Below, piece by piece: positions 1-10,776 of a stretch of 64,000 bases of DNA. The notes under the pieces were generated by a model. That model made no database searches. It was given only the letters and a program-made list of their open reading frames with translations, and was not told the origin of the DNA. This DNA is from JAKFEE01 sp036675815 (GTDB taxonomy: Bacteria > Pseudomonadota > Alphaproteobacteria > Rhodospirillales > Magnetospirillaceae): the NCBI GenBank assembly GCA_036675815.1, contig JAKFEE010000031.1:62001-126000 (forward strand), in the 5' to 3' direction. The translations under genes and the position numbers were made by a program. The first letter of the stretch is position 1; each line of letters opens with the position of its first letter.

Positions 1-69
1 GTGCTCGAAACCGATCGCCGGGCGCGGGAGGTTGCTGGCGGCCTGGCTGCCGCCCTCGGTAACCGCTAG
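1..69 (+). CDS. dxr: C-terminal end of a gene cut by the window, probably dxr
   Basis: Only the last 22 codons and a TAG stop are present, giving an Arg/Ala-rich helical tail (ends GGLAAALGNR). The identity rests on context. In Alphaproteobacteria, 1-deoxy-D-xylulose 5-phosphate reductoisomerase (non-mevalonate isoprenoid pathway) usually lies directly upstream of rseP and bamA in this order, and an Ala/Arg-rich terminal helix fits. The gap to rseP is 8 bases, so it probably belongs to the same operon. The fragment is too short to identify from sequence alone. Confidence 0.5.
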   Translation: MLETDRRAREVAGGLAAALGNR

Positions 70-77
70 AGCGAGGC

Positions 78-1220
78 ATGGTGGAACATAGCGTCGGCCT
101 TCTTTCGGGCTTCTGGTATTACATCGTCATCTTCCTGTTCGTTCTCACCGTCGTGGTCTTCGTCCACGAGTTGGGTCATTACCTGGTGGCCCGCTGGGCC
201 GGCGTGCGTGTCGAGGTATTTTCGGTCGGCTTCGGCAAGGAGCTTTTCGGCTGGACGACGCGGTCGGGGACCCGTTGGCGGGTGAGCATGCTGCCGCTGG
301 GCGGCTATGTCCGCATGTTCGGCGAGGCCGGCGACGACGCGGCGGAGCGCCCACTGGCCCCCGAGGAAAAGGCGGTGGCCTTTTCGCACAAGAGCGTCGG
401 TCGCCGCGCCGCCATCGTCGCCGCAGGGCCGGCGAGCAACTTCATTTTCGGCATCCTGTTGCTGGCCGGCATGTTCCTGATGTACGGGCAACCGACGACG
501 CCGGCGGTGGTCGGCCATGTCGAGCCCGGCTCCGCCGCCGCGTCCGCCGGCGTGCAGGCAGGAGACCGTATCCTTCGCATCGACGACGAGACGGTCGAAA
601 ATTTCCAGGACGTACAGCAGATCGTACGGCTGCGAATCGGCGAGGCGCTGACCCTGGTCGTCCGGCGCGGCGACCAGGAAGTGGCGCTGACGGCCCAGCC
701 GCGGGTGATGCTGCGCACGGACGTATTCGGCAACGAGGTGCGGATGCCGGTGCTGGGGATCGGCGCACCCGAAGGCTCGACCGAAATCCGCCACCACGGC
801 GTCGCCTCGGCCCTGGGGGCTGCGGTCGAAGAGACGGGCAGCATGGTCTCGTCGACGTTCACCGCACTGGGGCAAATGATCACGGGAGCGCGGGAATCGA
901 CGGAACTGGGCGGGCCGCTGCGAATCGCCAAGGGTGCAGGGCAGGCGGCGCAGCTGGGATTCGCCAGTATTGTCTTTTTCGTCATCTTGCTGTCGATCAA
1001 TCTTGGCCTCATCAATCTCTTCCCCATCCCCATGCTGGATGGAGGTCATCTGGCCTATTATGCCGTGGAGGCCGTTCGGGGACGGCCGCTAGGGCCGCGA
1101 GCGCAAGAATATGGTTTTCGGATCGGCCTGTTTCTGGTATTCGCGTTAATGGTTTTCGCGACACGGAACGATCTGGTCGATCTTAAGGTGTGGGAATTCT
1201 TGAAGGGTCTCACGTCTTAG
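78..1220 (+). CDS. rseP: RseP site-2 membrane metalloprotease
   Basis: Intramembrane zinc protease of the S2P family (380 aa), which cuts anti-sigma factors and leftover signal peptides in the inner membrane. The first membrane helix carries the zinc motif HELGH at residues 30-34. A PDZ domain covers roughly residues 125-205. The second half of the active site, NxxPxPMLDGG, lies at about 312-322 in the third membrane segment, followed by a last helix near 350-370. Length and domain order are normal for the family. The ATG follows a GAGCGAGG ribosome site. It sits between the presumed dxr and bamA, as in most alphaproteobacteria. Confidence 0.95.
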   Translation: MVEHSVGLLSGFWYYIVIFLFVLTVVVFVHELGHYLVARWAGVRVEVFSVGFGKELFGWTTRSGTRWRVSMLPLGGYVRMFGEAGDDAAERPLAPEEKAVAFSHKSVGRRAAIVAAGPASNFIFGILLLAGMFLMYGQPTTPAVVGHVEPGSAAASAGVQAGDRILRIDDETVENFQDVQQIVRLRIGEALTLVVRRGDQEVALTAQPRVMLRTDVFGNEVRMPVLGIGAPEGSTEIRHHGVASALGAAVEETGSMVSSTFTALGQMITGARESTELGGPLRIAKGAGQAAQLGFASIVFFVILLSINLGLINLFPIPMLDGGHLAYYAVEAVRGRPLGPRAQEYGFRIGLFLVFALMVFATRNDLVDLKVWEFLKGLTS

Positions 1221-1245
1221 CTGCGCTCGTGTTAAAGGGGGGGCT

Positions 1246-3522
1246 TTGGTTAGTTCGATTCGTCTTGGGGTGCTTGCCGCGCCCATAATTGCGTTGACTG
1301 TGGCCTCGCCGGCTCAGGCGCAGAACGGCGGTACCGTTTCGGCGATCGACGTCGAAGGGACACAGCGCATCGAAGCCGAGACGGTGCGCTCGTACATGGC
1401 GATTGCACCGGGCGACGCGTTCACCCCTGAACTCATCGACAGGTCGGTGCGCAATCTGTTTGCCACGGGGCTGTTCGCCGACGTGGCCATGGTCCGCCAA
1501 GGCGACCGCCTGATCGTGCGCGTGGTCGAGAACCCGGTGATCAACCGCATCAGCTTCGAGGGCAACCAGCGCATCAAGGACGAGACGCTGCAGAACGAGG
1601 TGCAGCTGCGGCCGCGCACGGTGTATACCCGCACCAAGATCCAGCAGGACGTCGCACGCATCCAGGACGTCTATCGCCGCTCCGGCCGTTTCGCGGCGAC
1701 GGTTGAGCCGAAACTGATCCAGCTCGAGCAGAACCGCGTCGATCTCGTGTTCGAGGTCAACGAGGGGCCGACCACCTACGTGAAGGCCATCAACCTCGTC
1801 GGCAACCGCGACTACAGCGATTCGCGGCTGCGCGAGGTGCTGCGCACCAAGGAGGAGCGCTGGTATCGATTCTTTTCGCAAGACGATACCTACGACCCCG
1901 ATCGCCTGACCTTCGATCGCGAACTGCTGCGCCGTTTCTACCTGAGTCGTGGCTATGCCGACTTCCGTGTCGATTCGGCGGTGGCCGAGCTGACACCCGA
2001 TCGCTCGGGATTCGTCATCACCATCACCATCACCGAAGGTGAGCGCTACAAGTTCGGTGAGGTGGGCGTCAATGTCACCTTGCCCGAGCTTTCCGTCGAG
2101 GAGCTCGAGCCGCTGGTGACGACCGCCAGCGGCGACTGGTTCAATGCCGAGGAGATCGAAGCGACCGTCGAGGCGCTGACCGATGCGGTCGGCAACCGCG
2201 GATTCGCCTTCGTCGACATCGATCCGCGGATCGAGCGCCATCCCGAAGAACGCACCGTCGACGTGTTCTTCGACGTCAAGGAAGGGCCGCGCGTCTTCGT
2301 CGATCGCATCGACATCCGCGGCAACGTCCGCACCCTCGACGAGGTCATCCGCCGCGAATTCCGCCTGACCGAAGGCGACGCCTTCAATACCGCCAAGCTG
2401 CGCCGGTCGCAGCAGGCGCTTCGCGATCTCGATTTCTTCGAGAAGGTCGACGTGAACACGGTGCCGTCGGAAGCCGCGCCCGACCGCACCAGCGTGCAGG
2501 TCGAGGTCCAGGAGAAATCGACCGGCGAACTGTCCTTCGGCTTCGGCTGGTCGTCGACCCTGGGGCCAATGACTGAGATTTCGGCGCGTGAGCGCAATCT
2601 GCTGGGCCGCGGCCAGTATTTGCGGATATCGGCCATGCTCGCCGGCAAGAAGTCGCAGATCGACCTGTCGTTCACCGAGCCGTATTTCCTGGGCCGCCAC
2701 ATCGCCGCCGGCTTCGACGTCTTCGCCAACCAGCGGCGGCTGGACAGCCAGAGCTCGTACCGGGCCGAAGCGATCGGCACCTCGCTGCGTCTAGGCTATC
2801 AGCTCACCGAGGCGCTGCGCGAGGATTGGCGCTACACACTGCGTCGCGACCGTATCTACGACGTCGACGACGACGCCACCCGCATGATTCGCGACCAGGA
2901 AGGCACCAGCACCCTGTCGTCGATTTCGCACACCTTCACCTACGATCGCCGTGACAGCCGCATCGATCCGACCGACGGCTGGTATGTTCGCCTGAACAAC
3001 GAGTTGGCCGGCCTGGGCGGCAGCGAACGCTTCCTGCGCACCAACGTCGGCGCGGGCAAGTACTTCAATCTGGGCGATCAGTGGGTTGCGTCAATGAGTG
3101 GCTCGGCCGGATACATCTTCGACATCAACGACGAAATCCGCATCAGCGAACGCTATTTCCTCGGCGGCGACTCGTTGCGTGGCTTTGCCGTCGCCGGTAT
3201 CGGCGCTCGCGACGATAACGACGACGCGTTGGGCGGCATCTGGATGTACTCGGCGACGGCACAGCTTGACTTCCCGCTGGGCTTGCCGCAGGAGTTGGGC
3301 GTGACCGGCAAGCTGTTCACCGACTTCGGCGCCCTTGGCCGTACCGAGGATCTGGCGGGCGAACAATTCGACTACGACTCGTCGCCGCGCATGTCCATCG
3401 GCACCGGCATTACGTGGCGCTCGCCGATGGGGCCGCTGAGCCTCGACTTCGCGCTCCCCGTCCTCAAGAAAGACTACGACGAAACCGAGTTCTTCCGCTT
3501 CAATTTCGGCACGAGGTTCTAG
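1246..3522 (+). CDS. bamA: BamA outer-membrane protein assembly factor
   Basis: Core subunit of the BAM machine that folds beta-barrel proteins into the outer membrane (758 aa). A signal peptide ends at AQA (about residue 25). Five POTRA domains span about 27-345, followed by a 16-strand barrel. The barrel has the conserved loop-6 motif as SLRGF (about 641-645) and ends in a terminal Phe, the usual C-terminal beta-signal. The start is a TTG preceded by AAAGGGGGG at 1235-1243. No in-frame ATG precedes the signal peptide, so TTG is the best start and may lower expression. The skp gene begins 1 base after its stop. Confidence 0.95.
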   Translation: MVSSIRLGVLAAPIIALTVASPAQAQNGGTVSAIDVEGTQRIEAETVRSYMAIAPGDAFTPELIDRSVRNLFATGLFADVAMVRQGDRLIVRVVENPVINRISFEGNQRIKDETLQNEVQLRPRTVYTRTKIQQDVARIQDVYRRSGRFAATVEPKLIQLEQNRVDLVFEVNEGPTTYVKAINLVGNRDYSDSRLREVLRTKEERWYRFFSQDDTYDPDRLTFDRELLRRFYLSRGYADFRVDSAVAELTPDRSGFVITITITEGERYKFGEVGVNVTLPELSVEELEPLVTTASGDWFNAEEIEATVEALTDAVGNRGFAFVDIDPRIERHPEERTVDVFFDVKEGPRVFVDRIDIRGNVRTLDEVIRREFRLTEGDAFNTAKLRRSQQALRDLDFFEKVDVNTVPSEAAPDRTSVQVEVQEKSTGELSFGFGWSSTLGPMTEISARERNLLGRGQYLRISAMLAGKKSQIDLSFTEPYFLGRHIAAGFDVFANQRRLDSQSSYRAEAIGTSLRLGYQLTEALREDWRYTLRRDRIYDVDDDATRMIRDQEGTSTLSSISHTFTYDRRDSRIDPTDGWYVRLNNELAGLGGSERFLRTNVGAGKYFNLGDQWVASMSGSAGYIFDINDEIRISERYFLGGDSLRGFAVAGIGARDDNDDALGGIWMYSATAQLDFPLGLPQELGVTGKLFTDFGALGRTEDLAGEQFDYDSSPRMSIGTGITWRSPMGPLSLDFALPVLKKDYDETEFFRFNFGTRF

Positions 3523-3523
3523 T

Positions 3524-4132
3524 ATGACGATTAGGCGAGGCCGGGTTTTCGCATTGGCGAGTGCCGCCATGATTTCGACGCTGCTGCTTGCCAATCCGGC
3601 CGCGGCACAGGACAAGGGCAGCGTTCCGGCGCCGGTGATCATCGTCATCGACCTGCAGGAGGTCGTGAAGCAATCGACCGCGGGCAAGGCCATCATCGCG
3701 CAGCGTGACAAGTACCTGCAGCAATATCAGGCCGAGTTCTCCAAACAGGAGGACTCGCTGCGCGACGCCGAGAAGGAACTGACCCGGCAGCGCACCCTGG
3801 TGTCGCCCGAGGCCTTTGCCGACAAGCGGCAGGCGTTCGAGAAGAAGGTCGTCGAGGCGCAGCGCAAGGCGCAGGAGCGCCGTCGCGGGCTGGAGCAGTC
3901 GTTCGGCAAGGCGATGAGCGAGCTCAATCAGACGCTGATCAAGGTCTCGGACGAACTCGCCCAGGAGAGCGGCGCCAATATCGTGTTGGCCAAGAACCAG
4001 GTGTTCCTGCACGATTCGCGCATGGAATACACCAAGGCGGCGATCGAGCGTCTGAACAAGCGCCTGCCGGCTGTCGACTTCCCCGAACCGGGAAGCGTGG
4101 ACAAGGACGCGAAGAAGCCGGCCAAGAAATAG
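3524..4132 (+). CDS. skp: Skp/OmpH periplasmic chaperone
   Basis: Periplasmic holdase that delivers unfolded outer-membrane proteins to BamA (202 aa). Residues 1-27 form a signal peptide (LLANPAAA before QDKG). The core begins with a short strand (VIIVIDLQEVV), then a long Lys/Glu/Arg-rich helical region at about 65-130, which forms the two-armed coiled coil in known Skp trimers. The tail is Lys-rich. It is slightly longer than E. coli Skp (161 aa), typical of alphaproteobacterial OmpH proteins. It lies between bamA and lpxD with almost no spacing, so all three are probably co-transcribed. Confidence 0.9.
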   Translation: MTIRRGRVFALASAAMISTLLLANPAAAQDKGSVPAPVIIVIDLQEVVKQSTAGKAIIAQRDKYLQQYQAEFSKQEDSLRDAEKELTRQRTLVSPEAFADKRQAFEKKVVEAQRKAQERRRGLEQSFGKAMSELNQTLIKVSDELAQESGANIVLAKNQVFLHDSRMEYTKAAIERLNKRLPAVDFPEPGSVDKDAKKPAKK

Positions 4133-4139
4133 GCGCGTC

Positions 4140-5173
<1,034 letters not shown>

Positions 5174-5177
<4 letters not shown>

Positions 5178-5635
5178 GCGAGACGGTGAGCGACAGCAAG
5201 GTGATCGACATCAGTCGGGTGATCCAGATGATCCCCCATCGCTACCCGTTCCTGATGGTCGACCGGGTGGTCGACGTGCTGCCCAACCTCTCGGCGGTGG
5301 GCGTGAAGAACGTCACCATCAACGAGCCGTTTTTCCAAGGCCATTTCCCGTCGCGCCCGATCATGCCCGGTGTGCTGATCATCGAATCGATGGCGCAGAC
5401 CGCCGCCGTGCTGGTGGTGGAGACCCTGGGCGCCGATGCCGAGGGCAAGCTGGTCTATTTCATGTCGGTCGAGGATGCGCGCTTCCGCAAGCCGGTGGTT
5501 CCCGGCGATCAGTTGCGCATCCACGTCACCAAGGAACGCTGCCGCGGCAGCGTGTGGAAATTCCACGGCGAGGCCAAGGTCGATGGCCAGTTGGTGGCCG
5601 AGGCCACCTACACCGCCATGATCATGGACAACTGA
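5174..5635 (+). CDS. fabZ: FabZ, 3-hydroxyacyl-ACP dehydratase
   Basis: Dehydrates 3-hydroxyacyl-ACP in fatty-acid elongation and competes with LpxA/LpxD for the same acyl-ACP pool (153 aa). It is a single hotdog domain with PHRYPFLMVDRV near residue 21 and the active-site helix with His57 (GHFP) and Glu71 (IIES). Length is normal. The ATG lies inside the last codons of lpxD (ATGA overlap); the longer open frame upstream of it is an lpxD shadow. Its stop overlaps the start of lpxA by one base (TGATG). Confidence 0.96.
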
Positions 5636-6435
5636 TGGCGCGGATACACCCGACTGCGATCATCGAGCCTGGCGCCTCCATTGCCGCAGATGCCGTCATC
5701 GGCCCCTACTGCGTCGTCGGTGGGGCGGTCGGGCTGGCGTCCGGGGTCGAACTGGTTTCGCACGTCAACGTCAGCGGTAGGACCTCGATCGGCGCCGGCA
5801 CCCGCGTTTTTCCGTTCGCCTCCATCGGCTTGCCGCCCCAAGACCTGAAATACCGGGGCGAAGAGTCGCGGCTGGTGATCGGGCGCAACAACGTGATCCG
5901 CGAGCAGGTGACCATGAACCCGGGTACCGAGGGTGGCGGCATGCTGACCGAGGTTGGCGACAATTGCCTGTTCATGGTGGGCGCCCACGTCGCCCACGAC
6001 TGCCGCATCGGCAGCGGGGTCATTCTGGTCAACAATGCCACGCTGGGCGGCCATGTCGTCATCGACGACCATGCCATCATCGGCGGCATGTCGGCGGTGC
6101 ATCAGTTCGTCCGTGTCGGGCGGCATGTGATGGTCGGCGGCATGACCGGGGTGGAGCACGACGTCATCCCCTATGGCTCGGTGATCGGCAACCGCGCCCA
6201 TCTCGCCGGCCTCAACCTCGTCGGGCTGAAGCGCCGCGGCTTCTCGCGTGAGGACATCCACGCCCTGCGCAATGCATTCAAGCTGCTGTTCGCCGAGCAG
6301 GACACCATGGTGCAGCGCCTCGATGCGGTGGCGGCGCAGTATGCCGATTGTCGGCCGGTGATGGAGATCGTCGCGTTCATCCGCGCCGATTCGTCGCGAT
6401 CCCTTTGCCAACCGAAGCCGGAGAATGGCGCCTAA
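5635..6435 (+). CDS. lpxA: LpxA, UDP-N-acetylglucosamine O-acyltransferase
   Basis: First enzyme of lipid A synthesis: moves a 3-hydroxyacyl chain from ACP to the 3-OH of UDP-GlcNAc (266 aa, the usual size). An N-terminal left-handed beta helix of hexapeptide repeats is followed by a helical C-terminal domain from about residue 195. The catalytic His121 is the second His of GAHVAHD, matching His125 of E. coli. The start overlaps the fabZ stop by one base. The C-terminal codons overlap the start of lpxI by 11 bases, so the whole block is tightly coupled. Confidence 0.95.
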   Translation: MARIHPTAIIEPGASIAADAVIGPYCVVGGAVGLASGVELVSHVNVSGRTSIGAGTRVFPFASIGLPPQDLKYRGEESRLVIGRNNVIREQVTMNPGTEGGGMLTEVGDNCLFMVGAHVAHDCRIGSGVILVNNATLGGHVVIDDHAIIGGMSAVHQFVRVGRHVMVGGMTGVEHDVIPYGSVIGNRAHLAGLNLVGLKRRGFSREDIHALRNAFKLLFAEQDTMVQRLDAVAAQYADCRPVMEIVAFIRADSSRSLCQPKPENGA

Positions 6436-7240
6436 GCTCGGCATCGTGGCCGGCGGCGGCGAGCTGCCGGCCCGCCTCATCGAGGCCTGCCGCATCGCCG
6501 GCCGCGACCATTTCGTGCTGGCGCTGGACGGCCATGCCGACCCCCGTCAGATTGGCGACGCTCCCCAAGCCTGGATCCGCCTCGGCGCCGCCGGCAGCGG
6601 CCTGGAGCAATTGCGCCGGGCCGGCGTCGAGGAACTGGTTATGGCCGGTCCAGTGCGGCGGCCCAGCCTGGCCGAATTGCGCCCCGACTGGCGCACGGCC
6701 CGCTTTTTCGCCAAGGTCGGCCTCAAAGCCTTGGGCGACGACGGTTTGCTGCGAGCGGTGATTCACGAACTCGAGGACGAGGGATTTCGCATCGTCGGCG
6801 CCGATTCCATCATCGCTGGCCATCTGGCGCCGGTCGGGGTGTGGGGGCGCATCCAGCCGGATACGCAGGCGCTCGTCGACATCGAGCGCGGCCGTGCGGT
6901 GCTGCGTGGCCTGGGGGCGCTCGACATCGGCCAGGCGGTGGTAGTGCAGCAGGGCATCGTGCTCGGTGTCGAGGCGGTCGAGGGCACCGACGCCCTCATC
7001 GACCGCTGCCGTGATCTGCGCCGCGACGGGGCAGGGGGCGTTCTGGTCAAAACCGTCAAGGCCGGCCAGGAGCGCCGCGCCGATCTGCCCACCGTCGGCA
7101 TCGAGACCGTGCGCCGCGCCCGCGCGGCCGGCCTGCGCGGCATCGCCGTCGAGGCCGCCAGCACGATGGTCGTCGACCGCGAGACGATGATCGTCGAGGC
7201 GGATGCCGCCAGCATGTTCCTCGTGGGCATCGAACCGTGA
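6425..7240 (+). CDS. lpxI: LpxI, UDP-2,3-diacylglucosamine pyrophosphatase
   Basis: Hydrolyses UDP-2,3-diacylglucosamine to 2,3-diacylglucosamine 1-phosphate plus UMP (271 aa). This is the DUF1009-type enzyme that replaces LpxH in alphaproteobacteria, attacking the alpha phosphate. The N-terminal domain begins LGIVAGGGELP (residues 4-14), and the conserved C-terminal domain contains GAGGVLVKTVK and a final VDRETMI. No LpxH-like metallophosphatase gene is present here, consistent with LpxI doing this step. It overlaps lpxA by 11 bases and lpxB by 4 bases. Confidence 0.93.
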   Translation: MAPKLGIVAGGGELPARLIEACRIAGRDHFVLALDGHADPRQIGDAPQAWIRLGAAGSGLEQLRRAGVEELVMAGPVRRPSLAELRPDWRTARFFAKVGLKALGDDGLLRAVIHELEDEGFRIVGADSIIAGHLAPVGVWGRIQPDTQALVDIERGRAVLRGLGALDIGQAVVVQQGIVLGVEAVEGTDALIDRCRDLRRDGAGGVLVKTVKAGQERRADLPTVGIETVRRARAAGLRGIAVEAASTMVVDRETMIVEADAASMFLVGIEP

Positions 7241-8403
7241 GCCCGCAGAATGGGCCGCTGCTCTATGTGATCGCCGGCGAACCGTCGGGGGATGTGCTCG
7301 GGGCGCGGCTCATGGCCGCCTTGCGCCAGCGCGCCGGAGGGCGCGTGCACTTCGCCGGAATCGGCGGCGAGATGATGCGGGCCGAGGGGCTGAGCTCGCT
7401 GTTCCCCATGGCCGAGCTGTCGGTGATGGGGCTGGCCGAGGTGCTGCCGCGCCTGCCGCGCATTTTGAAGCGCCTGAAGCAGACCTTGGCCGACATCGAG
7501 GCCCGGCGCCCGGTCGCGGTCATCACCATCGATTCCTGGGGGTTCACCGGCCGCATCCACAAGGGCCTGAAGCGACGCGGCGTGGCGGCCGTGCGCCTGC
7601 ACTTTGTGGCGCCGATGGTGTGGGCGTGGAAGGAGGGGCGGTCGAAGCAACTGGCCGAGCGCCTCGACCTGCTGATGTGCCTGTTGCCGAATGAACCCGA
7701 GTACTTCCGGCGGCATGGCCTGGCGGCGGTGCATGTCGGTCATCCGGTGATCGAAAGCGGCGCCGAATGCGGCGACGGCGACGCCTTCCGCCAGCGGCAC
7801 CAACTTGGCCAAGGCTCGCTGTTGTGCGTGCTGCCGGGTAGCCGCCGCAGCGAGACCTCGCGCCTGCTTCCGGTGTTCGCCAGGACCATGGGGCTGCTGA
7901 AGAGCCGCCACCCCGAGTTGCGGGTGGTGGTGCCGACGGTGGAGACCGTTGCCGCCGACGTGGCCGAGGCCGCCGCCCGATGGCCGCTGCCGAGCGTGGT
8001 GGTGCGCGGCGCCGCCGAGAAATACGACGCCTTCGCCGCCTGCCAGGCCGCCTTGGCCGCTTCGGGCACGGTGGCCCTGGAACTGGCATTGGCGCGCCTG
8101 CCGACGATCATTACCTACAGGATGAACGCCGTGACATCCGTCCTGGCGCGCAAGCTCGTGCGCCTGAAATACGTGAGCCTGGTAAACTTGCTGCTCGACC
8201 GGCCGGTGGTGCCCGAACTGCTGTTGGAGGACTGCCGCCCCGATTTGCTGTGTGCGGCGCTCGACCGTTTGCTCGTCGACGAGGAGGCGCGCCGCGAGCA
8301 GCGTGAGGGCCTGGCCGAGGCGGTGCAGCGGCTGGGCTACGGCCAGGATACCCCAAGCCACAGGGCCGCCGACGCGGTGCTGGCGGCGATCGAAGGCAGA
8401 TAG
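7237..8403 (+). CDS. lpxB: LpxB, lipid A disaccharide synthase
   Basis: Joins 2,3-diacylglucosamine 1-phosphate to UDP-2,3-diacylglucosamine to form the lipid A disaccharide at the inner face of the membrane (388 aa, GT19 family). The N-terminal half has the AGEPSGDVLGARL motif (residues 9-21). The C-terminal half has LPGSRRSE (about 199-206) and a nucleotide-binding ASGTVALE (about 272-279). The GTG start is embedded in the lpxI stop (GTGA). This is the last gene of the lipid A block. Confidence 0.95.
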   Translation: MSPQNGPLLYVIAGEPSGDVLGARLMAALRQRAGGRVHFAGIGGEMMRAEGLSSLFPMAELSVMGLAEVLPRLPRILKRLKQTLADIEARRPVAVITIDSWGFTGRIHKGLKRRGVAAVRLHFVAPMVWAWKEGRSKQLAERLDLLMCLLPNEPEYFRRHGLAAVHVGHPVIESGAECGDGDAFRQRHQLGQGSLLCVLPGSRRSETSRLLPVFARTMGLLKSRHPELRVVVPTVETVAADVAEAAARWPLPSVVVRGAAEKYDAFAACQAALAASGTVALELALARLPTIITYRMNAVTSVLARKLVRLKYVSLVNLLLDRPVVPELLLEDCRPDLLCAALDRLLVDEEARREQREGLAEAVQRLGYGQDTPSHRAADAVLAAIEGR

Positions 8404-8413
8404 GAGAGACGAC

Positions 8414-8821
<408 letters not shown>

Positions 8822-8864
8822 CCGGCAACACCGTCGCTCCCGCTTGCGCGCGTATCCCTTTTTC

Positions 8865-9058
8865 GTCACCCCCGCGGAAGCGGGGGTCCATATTGGGGCC
8901 GCACAGCATCCGAGCTACCGAATGTTGTGCGGTTCAGCGATGGATTCCCGCTTTCGCGGGAATGACGAAACAATTGACCGATTCCTTCACACGCTCGAAG
9001 GCGGGAATCCATTGACACAGGCCTCTGGAAAATGGATGCCCGCTTCCGCGGGCATGGC
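8865..9058. repeat. Three REP-like palindromes (family A)
   Basis: Units at 8865-8891 (forward), 8940-8966 (reverse) and 9032-9058 (reverse). Each is a CCCGC/GCGGG hairpin with a 4-base loop and fixed unequal ends: GTCA on one side and TCCAT on the other. The first two form an inverted pair 48 bases apart. A segment at 8985-9012 (CTTCACACGCTCGAAGGCGG) recurs next to other copies at 43.25 and 55.04 kb. This fills the gap between gloA and the gene at 9085. Confidence 0.85.
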
Positions 9059-9084
9059 GGCTACTTGTCTCTACTTGTGTTCGA

Positions 9085-9265
9085 CTACCCCAACCACCAC
9101 CAGGCGAAGATGAAGGTGGCGGCGAAGCTGGCGGCGGCGAACGCCAGCTTGGCCAGCAGATGGCGCACGGGCGGCACATTGTCGTTGGCCGCCCGGAGAC
9201 GGCCAATCGGCGCCGGCGCGGCAAGAGGCGCGCGCCGCCGCTGGAGATTGCTGATCTGCTGCCGC

Positions 9266-9273
<8 letters not shown>
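9085..9273 (-). CDS. Small single-pass membrane protein
   Basis: A 62-residue protein of unknown function. The N-terminal half is basic and polar, with the motif RAANDNVPPV at about residues 27-36, which I associate with small alphaproteobacterial proteins. The C-terminal 20 residues form one hydrophobic helix rich in Ala, Phe and Trp and ending WWWLG. It starts with GTG inside the last three codons of gltA (8-base overlap), which suggests coupled translation. It could be a chance open frame, but the motif plus a clean membrane helix argue for a real gene. No function can be assigned. Confidence 0.55.
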
Positions 9274-10585
<1,312 letters not shown>

Positions 10586-10683
10586 CTTCACCTTCCCGAG
10601 TCACATGAACTGACAGTTGGGCCGCCCGGCGGCCCTGCTATGCTATAGCGGGATACGATCGAGTGGAATCGCCCCTCTTTCTC

Positions 10684-10741
10684 GTCACTCCCGGGCTTGA
10701 CCCGGGGGTCTCTGGATTGCCGGGTCAAGCCCGGCAATGAC
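10684..10741. repeat. REP-like inverted pair (family B)
   Basis: Two adjoining palindromes with stem CCGGGCTTGACCCGG (forward) and GCCGGGTCAAGCCCGGC (reverse) between gltX and gltA. The outer ends are GTCA and TGAC, as in family A, but the stem is unrelated. A related element lies at 59180-59249. It may act as a transcription attenuator between the two genes; no T-tract follows. Confidence 0.75.
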
Positions 10742-10776
10742 GAAGAGAAGCGGAGCGAATCCGAACTCATCCCGCC

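Noticed and set aside
1210..2700. Minus-strand 496-codon frame inside bamA
   Set aside because: It is antisense to a clear BamA with no recognisable domains; an effect of GC-rich codon bias.
8865..9058. CRISPR array
   Set aside because: The repeats are palindromes in opposite orientations with unequal spacing; there are no regular spacers and no cas genes.
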